From: Flavobacterium sp. Root935
GTDB lineage: Bacteria > Bacteroidota > Bacteroidia > Flavobacteriales > Flavobacteriaceae
Direction: 5' to 3'
DNA: 64,000 nucleotides
NCBI RefSeq assembly: GCF_001429295.1
Contig: NZ_LMJL01000012.1
Span: 111,511-175,510, forward strand
Shown here in pieces: positions 24,616 to 33,930 of the stretch (position 1 is the stretch's first letter; every line of letters begins with the position of its first letter). The position numbers and the translations under genes are program-made. The notes below the pieces were generated by a model that saw only the letters and a list, made by a program, of their open reading frames with translations, did no database searches and was not told the DNA's origin.

Positions 24616-24693
24616 GTTTCAGGTTTCAGGTTTCAGGTTTCAGGTTTCAGGTTTCAGGTTCTTTGCGATAACTTGAAACCTGAAACTTGAAAC
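24616..24693. repeat. Heptad repeat element, TTTCAGG type, with conserved core
   Basis: Six tandem TTTCAGG units, a core TTCTTTGCGATAACTTG, then inverted arms GAAACCTGAAACTTGAAAC. The arms pair to a long hairpin. The 23-nt sequence spanning the core also occurs in opposite orientation at about 60003-60025, so this is a dispersed repeat and not a local slippage product. Confidence 0.9.
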
Positions 24694-24701
24694 AAAAAAA
24701 A

Positions 24702-25958
24702 CTATTCTAATTTTCCAATCTGAGAAGGAAGTTCAAATATTTCCAAATCAAAATAACCTACAGAAGCCATAACGTGGTCGAAAATATCTGCCATAATATA
24801 TTCGTAGTTTGCCCAGCGTTTATCACTTGAAAACACATAAATTTCTAACGGAACTCCGTGGGCTGTTGACTGCAATTGTCTGCACATAATATGCATGTTT
24901 TTATTCAATCCCGGATGATCCATCAAATACTGCATGATGTATTTTCGGAACAAACCTAAATTAGTCATATTACGTCCATTTAGCGAAAGCGTTTTGTCAA
25001 CACCTCTCAAATCGTTGTATTTTTCAATCTCGGCTTGTCTACTGTCAATATAAGCTGTAATAAGCTGAATTTTTCGCATTTGAGCCAGATCTTCAGTATT
25101 CAAAAAACGAATCGTACTGCTTTTTATTAGAACATGTCTTTTAATACGTCTTCCTTCTGATTTCTGCATGCCGCGCCAGTTCTGAAAAGAATCTGAACTT
25201 AAAGCATAAGTCGGAATTGTGGTAATGGTATTATCAAAGTTTCGAACTTTTACTGTCGTCAAATTGATTTCAATAACATCTCCATCAGCACCAAATTTAT
25301 CCATTGTAATCCAGTCGCCGATACGAACCATATCGTTGATTGCAACCTGAACACTGGAAACAAATCCAAGAATGGTATCCCTAAAAATCAAGATAATAAT
25401 TGCCGAAAGCGTTCCTAGAATGGTTAAAAGTTCGCCTTTTTTGATTCCGAATAAAGTTGAAATAATAAGTGCCACTCCAAAAATCCAAAGCACAATCATA
25501 ATTACCTGAACGAAACTATCTATCGGTTTATCGCTGTATTCTGGTTTTTGTTTTAAATAATCGCGTAACGAATTAAAAACAGTTCTAACGATCCATAATC
25601 CAAGTAATACAATATAAATACCAACTATTTTTCCGAACAATAATTCCCAATAATCGTACTTATCCAAAATAATTGGAACTGCTTTATAAATAAAGAAAAA
25701 TGGAATTAAATAAGCAGTATATCTTGTGGTTTTGTTTTGGATTAAATAATCGTCAAATTTTGTTTTAGTACGCTGTGCAAAAACTGCTGTCAGGGTTACT
25801 AAAACAAATTTGGCAGCATAGTAAATAACGTATGCTAATGCTATTAAAATAATTATGTTAAAGATCAAACTGATATAAGACGCAAAGTTGCGGCTCATTC
25901 CCCAATCTCTAAAAACAGGATATAAAAAATTGAATACTTTATCCAAAAGCTTATGCAT
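24702..25958 (-). CDS. MscS-type mechanosensitive ion channel (YbdG-like)
   Basis: A 418-aa inner membrane protein with five predicted transmembrane segments in the first 210 residues (about 24-46, 66-88, 102-122, 150-170 and 175-195) and the MscS beta domain from about 200. Key signature residues are DTILGFVSSVQVAINDMVRI and GDWITMDKFGADGDV near the end of TM3. The channel opens under membrane tension and releases solutes after osmotic downshock. The C-terminal part is cytoplasmic. It overlaps the DUF3817 gene by 8 nt, so the two are co-transcribed. Confidence 0.88.
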   Translation of the reverse strand: MHKLLDKVFNFLYPVFRDWGMSRNFASYISLIFNIIILIALAYVIYYAAKFVLVTLTAVFAQRTKTKFDDYLIQNKTTRYTAYLIPFFFIYKAVPIILDKYDYWELLFGKIVGIYIVLLGLWIVRTVFNSLRDYLKQKPEYSDKPIDSFVQVIMIVLWIFGVALIISTLFGIKKGELLTILGTLSAIIILIFRDTILGFVSSVQVAINDMVRIGDWITMDKFGADGDVIEINLTTVKVRNFDNTITTIPTYALSSDSFQNWRGMQKSEGRRIKRHVLIKSSTIRFLNTEDLAQMRKIQLITAYIDSRQAEIEKYNDLRGVDKTLSLNGRNMTNLGLFRKYIMQYLMDHPGLNKNMHIMCRQLQSTAHGVPLEIYVFSSDKRWANYEYIMADIFDHVMASVGYFDLEIFELPSQIGKLE

Positions 25959-26235
25959 TTTCTAAGTATTTTTTCTCAATATAGAAAGTTCCAAAAGGAA
26001 TAAGAGAAGCGATTAAAATGATCCCAAAAGTTTTTAAATCCCAATTTTGAGATTTTTTCAATAAAAAAGCCAAAATAATATATCCGATAAATAAAACACC
26101 ATGTGTCATTCCTAACGGACGTAATAAGGTATGATAAAGTTCAGGATTATTCGTTTTGATAATAAGCATATTAGCGAATAACACTAAGTAAGAAATTCCT
26201 TCTAGGATGGCTGTAACTTTAAAAATCTTGAGCAT
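25951..26235 (-). CDS. DUF3817 family integral membrane protein
   Basis: A 94-aa membrane protein with three hydrophobic helices (about residues 5-26, 43-62 and 68-88) and the DUF3817 signatures LKIFKVTAILEGISYLVL and LGMTHGVLFIGYIILA. Family members sit in the inner membrane; the function is unknown. The stop overlaps the start of the MscS channel gene by 8 nt, so they share one mRNA. A role with the channel is possible but not shown. Confidence 0.88.
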   Translation of the reverse strand: MLKIFKVTAILEGISYLVLFANMLIIKTNNPELYHTLLRPLGMTHGVLFIGYIILAFLLKKSQNWDLKTFGIILIASLIPFGTFYIEKKYLENA

Positions 26236-26339
26236 TGATACTATTTTTTTAAATTATAGCAGCAAAATTAAGTATTATGGTTGGTTTTTAAGTTATGTAT
26301 CAAGAAAGTAATTTACTTTTGTATTCTTAAACTTTGATA

Positions 26340-26873
26340 ATGAGCAAACGCGATTTAAAAAAATATTTATCCGAATTAAATAAGGAACAACTCGAAGAAC
26401 AATTGATCGAATTGTATGAAAAATTCAGTCCAGTAAAAGTATATTATGACTTTGTTTTTAATCCGAAAGAAGACAAATTACTTCAGGATGCCAAAGTTAA
26501 AATTTCGCACGAATATTTTCCGATTAAAAAGCCAGGAGCAAAATGGCGCCCAAGAGCCAAAATGCGAAGATCTGTCGCTCAAAAGCTTATCAAACATTTT
26601 ATTATGCTTGGAGTTGATGCTTTCGTGATTGCAGATATAATGTTGTATAATATTGAAATTGCCCAGACTTATTCTTCTCAAAATTTCATAAAACAAGAAT
26701 TATTTTACAAAAGTATATTTAATTCTTTTGAGCAGGCCGTTAATTTTATTGTCTCAAATGGCATTTTTAACGAATATAAATTGCGAATTAATGCAATTCA
26801 GCAAGAAACTTTAGACCAAAAATGGAAAAATAAGTACGATTTTGAAGCCATTTTGGAGAAAATCGACTACTAA
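26340..26873 (+). CDS. DUF6155 family protein
   Basis: A 177-aa protein recognised as the DUF6155 type. SKRDLKKYLSELNKEQLEEQ is a SAP-like amphipathic helix pair at the start, then KFSPVKVYYDFVFNPKED near residue 28 and helical segments to the end. The ATG at 26340 is preferred over a TTG two codons upstream, since it gives the typical MSKRDL N-terminus. It is basic in the middle (KWRPRAKMRRSVAQK) and could bind nucleic acid. Function unknown. It precedes the helicase gene by about 110 nt. Confidence 0.8.
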   Translation: MSKRDLKKYLSELNKEQLEEQLIELYEKFSPVKVYYDFVFNPKEDKLLQDAKVKISHEYFPIKKPGAKWRPRAKMRRSVAQKLIKHFIMLGVDAFVIADIMLYNIEIAQTYSSQNFIKQELFYKSIFNSFEQAVNFIVSNGIFNEYKLRINAIQQETLDQKWKNKYDFEAILEKIDY

Positions 26874-26954
26874 ATGCCTCTCTCATAAAAAATCTTAGTT
26901 TAAAAAAAACATTTATTTTAGGTTAAAATAAGATGAATAACTGTTTTTTCGGTG

Positions 26955-26962
26955 TATTTTTG
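26955..26962 (+). promoter_or_regulatory. -7 promoter box of the SSL2-like helicase gene
   Basis: TATTTTTG fits TAnnTTTG and lies 20 nt before the helicase start. A clear -33 element is not seen. Confidence 0.4.
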
Positions 26963-26982
26963 CAAAAATCCAAAAATAAACA

Positions 26983-28521
26983 ATGTCTCAAAACACTTTA
27001 GAAATAGAAAGAGAAGAGAAAAAAGAACTGTATGCATATCAAAAAGGTGATATTGATGCCATTTTTGACCGTTTAGACAATGCTCCTCCAAGACACCATT
27101 TACTGTACCAGCTTCCAACAGGAGGAGGAAAAACAGTAATATTTTCTGAAATCGTTCGCCGCTATTTATCTAATAATGATAAAAAAGTGGTTGTTTTAAC
27201 GCACCGTATCGAACTTTGTAAACAAACTTCAAAGATGTTGACAGGTTTTGGTGTTACAAACAAAATTATCAATAGTAAGGTAAAAGAACTTCCTGACCAA
27301 AACGATTTTTCATGTTTTGTGGCGATGGTTGAAACTTTAAAAAACCGTATTAATGATGAAAAACTTCATCTGGATAATATTGGTTTGGTTATTATTGATG
27401 AGGCGCATTACAATTCATTTCGTAAATTATTAAACTCATTTAAAAATGCTTTTATTCTTGGAGTAACAGCAACGCCTTTGAGTTCCAATATAAAATTACC
27501 AATGCACCAAAGCTACCACGAACTTATTGTTGGTGATACAATTGGGTCATTGATTGACAAAGGATTTTTGGCTAGAGCAACTACTTATAGTTATGATGTT
27601 GGTTTAACGTCATTAAAAGTAGGTATCAATGGTGATTATACAGTAAAATCATCTGATGATTTGTATACGAATACTTTGATGCAGGAAAAACTGCTTCATG
27701 CGTATACAGAACGTTCGTTAGGCAAGAAAACATTGATTTTCAATAACGGTATTCATACTTCTTTATATGTTTATGAAACATTTAGAGAAGCAGGTTACGA
27801 TATTAGACACCTTGATAATACAAGCAGTTCTGAAGAACGTAAAGACATTTTGCAATGGTTTAAAAAGACTCCAGATGCGATTTTGACATCTGTTGGAATT
27901 TTGACAACTGGTTTTGATGAGCCGACTGTAGAAACTATTATTTTGAACAGAGCAACAAAATCTCTGACGCTTTATTTTCAGATGATTGGTCGTGGTTCTC
28001 GTAAGTTACCTGGAAAAGACGAATTTACAGTTATTGATTTAGGAAATAATGCCGCACGTTTTGGTTTATGGAGCGATCCTGTAAACTGGCAGCACATTTT
28101 TAAATCGCCAGAGTTTTATTTGGAAAATCTGCGTGATGACCATGAAATTGAGTTGTTTTTCAAATATAGCATGCCGCCAGAATTGCGAGCTAAATTTAGT
28201 AAAACTGCCGATGTTACCTTTGATGTTGATGAAGAACATAAATTAATTATCAAACAAAATCTTCGTTCAAAAGTAGTTTTAGATAAATCGCTTGATCAGC
28301 ATGCTGCAATGTGTGTAGACAATACAGAAACATTACAGGAAGCAAAATCATTAGCAAAAGAACTTGATGACGATATAGAAGATCGTATTAAGCGTTATTC
28401 TAAATGTTTGAGCCAGTGCAGTAAAAACTACCGTGAATGGCTTGTAGACGATTACAAACAAAGATTAACTTTATTAATCGGTAAAAAATATCGTGAGAAA
28501 ATCATGAACGAACCGGATTGA
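26983..28521 (+). CDS. DEAD/DEAH-box helicase, SSL2/XPB-like superfamily II
   Basis: A 512-aa ATP-dependent helicase. Walker A LPTGGGKTVIF starts at about residue 45, the DEAH box is in LVIIDEAHYNSF, motif III in GVTATPL, and the C-terminal RecA domain ends with motif VI in QMIGRGSRKLPGKDEF. After about residue 400 there is an acidic/charged tail with a Cys pair (CLSQCSKNYREW). It is of the single-gene type widely found in Flavobacteria with an unknown DNA or RNA target, and it acts in the cytoplasm. Confidence 0.85.
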   Translation: MSQNTLEIEREEKKELYAYQKGDIDAIFDRLDNAPPRHHLLYQLPTGGGKTVIFSEIVRRYLSNNDKKVVVLTHRIELCKQTSKMLTGFGVTNKIINSKVKELPDQNDFSCFVAMVETLKNRINDEKLHLDNIGLVIIDEAHYNSFRKLLNSFKNAFILGVTATPLSSNIKLPMHQSYHELIVGDTIGSLIDKGFLARATTYSYDVGLTSLKVGINGDYTVKSSDDLYTNTLMQEKLLHAYTERSLGKKTLIFNNGIHTSLYVYETFREAGYDIRHLDNTSSSEERKDILQWFKKTPDAILTSVGILTTGFDEPTVETIILNRATKSLTLYFQMIGRGSRKLPGKDEFTVIDLGNNAARFGLWSDPVNWQHIFKSPEFYLENLRDDHEIELFFKYSMPPELRAKFSKTADVTFDVDEEHKLIIKQNLRSKVVLDKSLDQHAAMCVDNTETLQEAKSLAKELDDDIEDRIKRYSKCLSQCSKNYREWLVDDYKQRLTLLIGKKYREKIMNEPD

Positions 28522-28538
28522 TAAATTTTAGTTGAAAA

Positions 28539-28682
28539 GTTTCAGGTTTCATGTTTCAAGTTGTTGGAATCTAAAACATTAATATATTTACAAAAGGAGA
28601 AATAGCATTTCAGAGCAAATGTGATTTCTCCTTTACAACTTAATAAGTTTCTGTGTAACTTGAAACATGAAACTTGAAACAA
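28539..28682. repeat. Nested palindromes with TTTCAGG-type heptads
   Basis: Outer arms AGTTTCAGGTTTCATG and CATGAAACTTGAAAC (28539-28560, 28657-28682) flank an inner 11-bp stem, AAAGGAGAAAT with ATTTCTCCTTT (28593-28603 and 28624-28634), with further pairing inside. It sits between two helicase genes and may act as terminator. It lacks the conserved core found at 24616. Confidence 0.75.
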
Positions 28683-28695
28683 AAACTAAATAAAT

Positions 28696-30030
28696 ATGTC
28701 TAAACAATTCTCAACATTAGGACTTTCAGCGCCAATTTTAAAAGCTTTAGGCGAATTAAACATTGTTGAACCTACTGAAATTCAACAAAAAACAATTCCG
28801 CTTTTACTGTCTGAAATCCATGACGTTGTGGGTTTAGCAAAAACTGGAACAGGAAAAACTGCTGCTTTTGGTTTACCAATATTACAATTGGTCAATTCAC
28901 AATCAACTGTAGTTCAAGCTGTTATTTTAGTTCCTACTAGAGAACTTGGACAGCAGATTTTTAGAAACTTAGAAGGATTTTCAAAATATATTCCTAATAT
29001 ATCTATTGCTTCAATCTGCGGAGGAACTCCGATAAAACCACAAATTGAAAGACTTAAAGAAGGCGCACAAATTGTTGTAGCAACTCCAGGACGTCTTATC
29101 GATTTGATTCAGCGTAAAGCAATTGATCTAAAGCAGACAGAATATCTAGTTTTGGATGAAGCCGATGAAATGGTTGCTATCCTGAAAGAAAGTTTAGACG
29201 AAATCGTCGCTGAATTACCAAAAAAACATCGTACACTATTATTTTCGGCAACGCTCCCTGGAACAATCAAACAACTGATTCAGAATTATTTGAACAAAAA
29301 TGTAGTTCAAGTAAGTGCGAATATGGAAACTGTTGGAAACGAAGGAATTGATCACGAATATATTGTTGTTGATCCGATCGAAAAACTGGAAGTTTTAATG
29401 CATTTCTTGAATTCAAAAGATGGGGAACGTGGTATTATTTTCTGTAAAACAAAAGCTGCAGTTAATAAACTGGCTAAAAATCTGGCTATAAATAAGTTCT
29501 CATCTGGAGCACTTCATGGAAGTTTGAGCCAGGGAATCCGTGACAGGATTATGGAGCAATTTCGTGAAGGACATATCAATATTTTAGTCGCTACCGATTT
29601 GGCTGCTCGAGGAATAGACGTAAAAGAAATCTCTTATGTGGTGAATTACCATCTTCCTGATACATACGAAAATTATGTTCACAGAAGTGGAAGAACAGCA
29701 AGGGCAGGAGCAAAGGGACTTTCTCTAACAGTTTTACAACAAGAAGAAACTGCTGAAATTGCCGATTTTGAAAGAGAATTGGGAATTAAATTTTTAGAAT
29801 TTAAAAAACCATCTGCAGCAAGTCTGGAAGAAAACAATATGCTTTTGTGGGCAAAACAAATCTTCAAAACAAAACCAAATCATGAGATTGCAAATGAGCT
29901 AAAAACAAAAGTAAAAACTGTTTTTCATCATTTAACAAAAGAAGAACTAATAGAGAAATTGATGGCAAATTATATTTTGCAGAACAAAATCGATATAGTT
30001 GAAAAACCTGTTAAAAAATTCAAAAAGTAA
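28696..30030 (+). CDS. DEAD-box ATP-dependent RNA helicase
   Basis: A 444-aa RNA helicase with the canonical motif set: Q motif before AKTGTGKTAAF (Walker A), PTREL (Ia), VLDEADEM (DEAD), SATLP (III) and the domain 2 motifs IIFCKTK, VATDLAARGIDV and HRSGRTARAG. Beyond about residue 360 a short basic C-terminal extension (KPVKKFKK) probably helps bind RNA. Such helicases assist ribosome assembly or mRNA decay, particularly in the cold. It is a single gene after the nested palindrome. Confidence 0.92.
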   Translation: MSKQFSTLGLSAPILKALGELNIVEPTEIQQKTIPLLLSEIHDVVGLAKTGTGKTAAFGLPILQLVNSQSTVVQAVILVPTRELGQQIFRNLEGFSKYIPNISIASICGGTPIKPQIERLKEGAQIVVATPGRLIDLIQRKAIDLKQTEYLVLDEADEMVAILKESLDEIVAELPKKHRTLLFSATLPGTIKQLIQNYLNKNVVQVSANMETVGNEGIDHEYIVVDPIEKLEVLMHFLNSKDGERGIIFCKTKAAVNKLAKNLAINKFSSGALHGSLSQGIRDRIMEQFREGHINILVATDLAARGIDVKEISYVVNYHLPDTYENYVHRSGRTARAGAKGLSLTVLQQEETAEIADFERELGIKFLEFKKPSAASLEENNMLLWAKQIFKTKPNHEIANELKTKVKTVFHHLTKEELIEKLMANYILQNKIDIVEKPVKKFKK

Positions 30031-30113
30031 TAATTATGACTTTTGTCATTGTATATTAAAGTTGTACATTTATAAGGAATAATTTTATAATCCTACTTAA
30101 ATTAACAACATAT

Positions 30114-31379
30114 ATGAAAATAGTCATTATTGGAGGTGGATTTGCAGGAATCAATCTGGCAAAAGAACTTGTAGACCATCCTCAAATACAAGTAACACTT
30201 GTAGACAAGAATAATTATAACTTTTTCCCACCACTTATATATCAAGTTGCTACGGCTTTTTTGGAGCCATCAAGCATCAGTTATCCTTTTAGAAAGTTTT
30301 TTGCAGGTAAAAAAAACCTGCAGTTTCGTTTAGGTGAATTATTATCTGTTGTCCCAGCAGAAAAGAAAATCGTGCTGAACAATGGAGAATTGACATACGA
30401 TCATTTGGTTTTTGCAACTGGAGCCGAAACCAGCTACTTTGGCATGGAAAACGTAATGAAAAATGCCATTCCGATGAAGACATTAAATGATGCCATCGAA
30501 ATGCGTAACGCATTGCTTAAAAACCTAGAAAAGGCTGCTATCTGTAAAGATATGCGCAAAAGACGCAAATTATTGACCATCGTAGTTGCCGGAGGAGGAC
30601 CAACAGGAGTGGAGGTTTCTGGAATGTTTGCAGAAATGCGAAAAAATATACTTTTAAAAGAATATCCAGAATTAGATACATCTGCAAGTAATGTTTATTT
30701 AGTTGATGGAGGAGATGCTTTACTGTCTCCAATGAGTAAGGAATCTCAAAAAGATACTTTAGAGGCGTTGACAAAATTAGGAGTTGTGGTAAAACTAAAC
30801 ACTAAAGTTGTTGATTATGTAGATGATACTGTGTTTTTTGAAGGTGGAGAAACGATTAAAACTAAAAACTTAATCTGGGCCGCTGGAGTTTCTGCTAAAA
30901 TTTTCGAAGGAATTCCGAAAGAAAGTTATGGCCGCGGCAGACGTATGGCGACTGACCAATACAATAAAGTAAACGGATTAGAAAATGTCTATGCGATTGG
31001 TGATACAGCAATTACTGCTGGAGATAAAAATTTCCCTGACGGACACCCGCAGGTTGCGCAAGTTGCTATTCAACAAGGACTTAATCTAGCTAAAAACTTT
31101 AAAGCTATGGTTAAAAATAAACCTTTGACTCCATTTATGTATAAAGACAAAGGTTCTATGGCAATCATTGGAAAAAACAAAGCTGTAGTAGATTTACCAA
31201 GTCCAAAATGGCATTTTAAAGGATTTTTTGCTTGGGTTATCTGGCTGTTTATTCACTTGATTTCTTTGATCACTTACAGAAACAGATTAAATACATTCTG
31301 GAACTGGATGGTTGCTTATTTCGCAAAAGATCAATCTCTTAGAATGATTATTCGACCAGAAAAAAGACAGCAAAGTTAG
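30114..31379 (+). CDS. Type II NADH:quinone oxidoreductase (NDH-2)
   Basis: A 421-aa FAD-dependent enzyme that transfers electrons from NADH to quinone without pumping protons. The FAD-binding GxGxxG starts the protein (MKIVIIGGGFAGINLAKEL), the NADH site is in VVAGGGPTGVEVSGMFAEM (about 156-174), and AIGDTA near residue 300 closes the FAD site. The C-terminal part, from about residue 365, is hydrophobic (GFFAWVIWLFIHLISLI) and anchors it to the inner membrane face. It is part of aerobic respiration. It has its own downstream terminator. Confidence 0.9.
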   Translation: MKIVIIGGGFAGINLAKELVDHPQIQVTLVDKNNYNFFPPLIYQVATAFLEPSSISYPFRKFFAGKKNLQFRLGELLSVVPAEKKIVLNNGELTYDHLVFATGAETSYFGMENVMKNAIPMKTLNDAIEMRNALLKNLEKAAICKDMRKRRKLLTIVVAGGGPTGVEVSGMFAEMRKNILLKEYPELDTSASNVYLVDGGDALLSPMSKESQKDTLEALTKLGVVVKLNTKVVDYVDDTVFFEGGETIKTKNLIWAAGVSAKIFEGIPKESYGRGRRMATDQYNKVNGLENVYAIGDTAITAGDKNFPDGHPQVAQVAIQQGLNLAKNFKAMVKNKPLTPFMYKDKGSMAIIGKNKAVVDLPSPKWHFKGFFAWVIWLFIHLISLITYRNRLNTFWNWMVAYFAKDQSLRMIIRPEKRQQS

Positions 31380-31384
31380 AATTT

Positions 31385-31515
31385 TTAAATTCCAAAACTT
31401 TAAATTCCAATTTTTTAAATTCCAAATTCCAAGATAGGAATCAAAAAAAAGCAGAATCTATATTTTTAGATTCTGCTTTTTTATAAGTTGGAATTTGGAA
31501 TTTAAAAAATTGAAA
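31385..31515. repeat. AATTCCAA heptads around a terminator
   Basis: Units of AAATTCC every 7 bp or so on the left and GGAATTT on the right form outer arms around a strong hairpin at 31446-31484. The layout resembles the repeat at 28539 with other sequence. Confidence 0.7.
31446..31484. terminator. Bidirectional terminator between NDH-2 and the MFS gene
   Basis: AAAAAGCAGAATCTA and TAGATTCTGCTTTTT form a perfect 15-bp stem with a 6-nt loop, between convergent genes. Confidence 0.92.
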
Positions 31516-31526
31516 ATTTAAAAGTT

Positions 31527-32756
31527 TTAATGAGCAATCATAACATCATCGCTATCCGAAAGTTCTACTTTATTTTTTATAAATCGTTTCCCGATATTTA
31601 AAATAATAAATGCTGTTATAGTTGTAGTTGCCATAATGGCAACCATTGGAGCTACAGAATCTTTTACGAAAACACCAATTGCAAATGATGCTAACGCACC
31701 TAATCCCAACTGAATAGCTCCCATTAAAGCAGATGCGCTTCCTGTATTTTTAGCAAAAGGAGCAAGCGTTAATCCAGCTGTATTCGGATTTGAAATTCCC
31801 AAACAAGCCAAAAATAAAAATAACATTCCGATAGTTTGGTATAATCCTAACAGGTCATTTAAAGCTAAAATCAAGAATATAATACTAATTACTGATTGAG
31901 AAATTAATGCTCCAAAAATCATTTGTTCACTAGAAAATTTCTTTAACAATATCGAATTTAATTGACTTGATCCAATAAAACTCACAGACATTAAAGCAAA
32001 AATCCAACCGTAAGTTTTGGCGTCAACCTTATAAATATCCATAAATACGATAGGAGATGCTGCTACATAAGAAAATAATCCTGAGAAAGCTATTGCTCCA
32101 GTGAAAGCATACGTATAAAATTGAGGTTCTTTTAAAACGGCTAAGAAATTAGTAATAATCGGTTTTGGTTTTAATGAAATTGAAGTATCTGGTTTATAAG
32201 TGTTTGGAAGCCCAATTTGAGACGCCACTAAAATTACAATTCCCATACACATTAATATAAAGAATACGGCGTGCCAGCCTAAATCTTCTGTAACGTAACC
32301 GCCAATTGTAGGCGCCAGCATTGGCGAAAGCCCGACAACAAGCATTAAAAGTGAAAATACTTTTGGAATATCCTTTACAGGAAACAAATCTCGAACCATT
32401 GCAACAGAAGCTACAGTTGCAGCACAACTTCCAATTGCCTGTACAAAACGAAGTAAGATAAAAGAATCAATATCAGCAACATAAATACAGCCTAAAGAAG
32501 CCAAAATGTAAACAAGTAGACCGATGAAGAGCGGTTTTTTTCGTCCAAAACGATCCAATAATGGTCCATAAAGCAATTGTCCTGCGGAAATACCGATGAA
32601 ATAACTCGATAAACTCATCGAAACTTTTGCTACAGTTGTATTTAAATCTTTTGCAATTCCAGAGAAACCAGGCAGATACATATCAATAGAAAAGGGACCT
32701 AAAGCTGTAAGTGAACCTAAAATGAGGATCAGCTGAATATATTTTTTTGTTGTCAT
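31527..32756 (-). CDS. Bcr/CflA family drug resistance transporter
   Basis: A 409-aa major facilitator exporter with 12 predicted transmembrane helices. Family marks are LGSLTALGPFSIDMYLPGFS in TM1, DRFGRKKPLFIGLLVY (motif A) after TM2 and LLRFVQAIGSCAATVASVAM in TM4. Bcr/CflA proteins export bicyclomycin, chloramphenicol or sulfonamides by proton antiport. It is an inner membrane protein with normal length. Substrate unknown in this organism. It is a single gene; the upstream region up to 32900 has no other gene. Confidence 0.9.
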   Translation of the reverse strand: MTTKKYIQLILILGSLTALGPFSIDMYLPGFSGIAKDLNTTVAKVSMSLSSYFIGISAGQLLYGPLLDRFGRKKPLFIGLLVYILASLGCIYVADIDSFILLRFVQAIGSCAATVASVAMVRDLFPVKDIPKVFSLLMLVVGLSPMLAPTIGGYVTEDLGWHAVFFILMCMGIVILVASQIGLPNTYKPDTSISLKPKPIITNFLAVLKEPQFYTYAFTGAIAFSGLFSYVAASPIVFMDIYKVDAKTYGWIFALMSVSFIGSSQLNSILLKKFSSEQMIFGALISQSVISIIFLILALNDLLGLYQTIGMLFLFLACLGISNPNTAGLTLAPFAKNTGSASALMGAIQLGLGALASFAIGVFVKDSVAPMVAIMATTTITAFIILNIGKRFIKNKVELSDSDDVMIAH

Positions 32757-32899
32757 TTTCTTAAAAAAAGGCTTTTAATTTCGTGCAAAGGTAAAGATTT
32801 CATACCTTGTAGTATAACTTCAAGAAGTTTATAACAATAAATTACAGTTATTGCCAAATATTTTGGCGTAACTATTTATTAATCATTAATTTAAAAAAT

Positions 32900-33316
32900 A
32901 TGAAAAAGTACATTTTACTATTAACCATTTTATTTACATCTCTTTCTTTTGCTCAAACTATCACATCAAAACAAGAAGAGGCCAGTGTTGCCCAGTACGA
33001 ACTCTTAAAAAAAGTAAATCAGTATTATCCTGATATAACTTTAAGTAAATCTGTAACAAATTTTTATGCAGATGGAAATGTTATTGATACACAGCAGGAT
33101 TTTGACTTGAGAGGCACAAAATTTTCAAGCTACAAATTAGGAATTGAGCCTGGTAATAAAAAAGTAGTTTTTGATTATGTTTCAAATGAAGCTGGCCACG
33201 TATACGGCGACGTTACAATTTTTAACGGAAATGCTTTGAGAACAACTTTCAATGAAAAAACAAATCAAATTGACGTTTCATTAAATGGAAAATCAGTTTA
33301 TTTGAAAAAATTATAG
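32900..33316 (+). CDS. Secreted small protein, paralogue of the phage cargo protein
   Basis: A 138-aa protein with an N-terminal signal peptide (MKKYILLLTILFTSLSFAQ). The mature part contains SVAQYELLKKVNQYYPDI, followed by paired strands ending in NGKSVYLKKL. A recognisable paralogue (SIEQYDFIKKVNQFYPDI, 17 of 26 identical across the motif region) is encoded inside the prophage at 33976-34419. That phage gene lies next to the left attachment site, and this host gene lies just outside it. The family is not one I recognise. It is periplasmic or secreted, with its own terminator. Confidence 0.75.
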   Translation: MKKYILLLTILFTSLSFAQTITSKQEEASVAQYELLKKVNQYYPDITLSKSVTNFYADGNVIDTQQDFDLRGTKFSSYKLGIEPGNKKVVFDYVSNEAGHVYGDVTIFNGNALRTTFNEKTNQIDVSLNGKSVYLKKL

Positions 33317-33332
33317 TTTTTATTAAACTTAG

Positions 33333-33364
33333 AAAAAGCATCATGATTCATGATGCTTTTTTTG
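33333..33364 (+). terminator. Terminator of the secreted protein gene
   Basis: AAAAAGCATCATGA and TCATGATGCTTTTT pair perfectly over 14 bp and are followed by a T-run. It also contains the false early ATG of the next gene's frame. Confidence 0.9.
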
Positions 33365-33402
33365 TTTTATATTTGGTTCAAATTTTTATACAACAATCTA
33401 CA

Positions 33403-33786
33403 ATGAAAAAATTTCTTTTTCTGGCAATTTTAATTTCTCTAAAGTCATATTCACAGCATAATAGATTTTCTGGAACCTGGAGCAATGAAAATTGTAAAAA
33501 CTGTAAAAAAGAATATATTTTCACAATTACAATCGCACAATCTAATTATGCGATTTTTGGAACTGCAGAAGTTACCAGTGAACATAAAGAATTAAATTCT
33601 GGAGTCTTAGAAGTTTCCGGATATGTTTATCCGCTTGGCGACAGAGCTCAAATCAAACTTAAAGATAAAGATGGAATTTCTGCAAGCGCAGTTTTAATTA
33701 CGAATGAAGGAGTTTTACAATTCACAAAACGCGGTGGCGGAGATTTGGTTCCTAAAGATGTAATTTTGAATAAATTATACGAATAG
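33403..33786 (+). CDS. Small secreted protein of unknown function
   Basis: A 127-aa protein. The frame is open from 33343, but that region is the terminator hairpin, so the start at 33403 is preferred, giving the signal peptide MKKFLFLAILISLKSYS. The mature part has two Cys in NCKNCKKEY close together near residue 27 and many beta-prone stretches (EVSGYVYPLGDRAQIKL). It may be a small periplasmic beta protein with a disulfide. No family recognised. It ends 25 nt before the left attachment site of the prophage. Confidence 0.65.
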   Translation: MKKFLFLAILISLKSYSQHNRFSGTWSNENCKNCKKEYIFTITIAQSNYAIFGTAEVTSEHKELNSGVLEVSGYVYPLGDRAQIKLKDKDGISASAVLITNEGVLQFTKRGGGDLVPKDVILNKLYE

Positions 33787-33810
33787 CTCTTCTCTCAGAG
33801 TTATTTTAAT

Positions 33811-33838
33811 TTGAACTATAATTTATAGTATGATTTGC
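33811..33838 (+). promoter_or_regulatory. Left attachment site (attL), dif-like with a divergent XerD arm
   Basis: TTGAACTATAA (XerC arm), TTTATA (centre) and GTATGATTTGC (XerD arm). The XerC arm and the centre match the right site, while the right arm differs from the dif consensus. The model says the XerC arm comes from the host and the XerD arm from the phage. Confidence 0.8.
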
Positions 33839-33930
33839 AGTATGTCCAAGAAGATGTTAACAACTTTATTAACAGCATTTTTAACCCCTATTTTGCAGTA
33901 AAGTAAAGGTATAAAAAAAATAAGGACATA

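Noticed and set aside
24616..24693. CRISPR-like array at the TTTCAGG repeats
   Set aside because: Same reason: tandem heptads without unique spacers, with an inverted arm that makes a hairpin.
33343..33402. Longer N-terminus for the 33403 protein
   Set aside because: The early ATG lies inside a terminator hairpin, and the 20 extra residues displace a perfect signal peptide.
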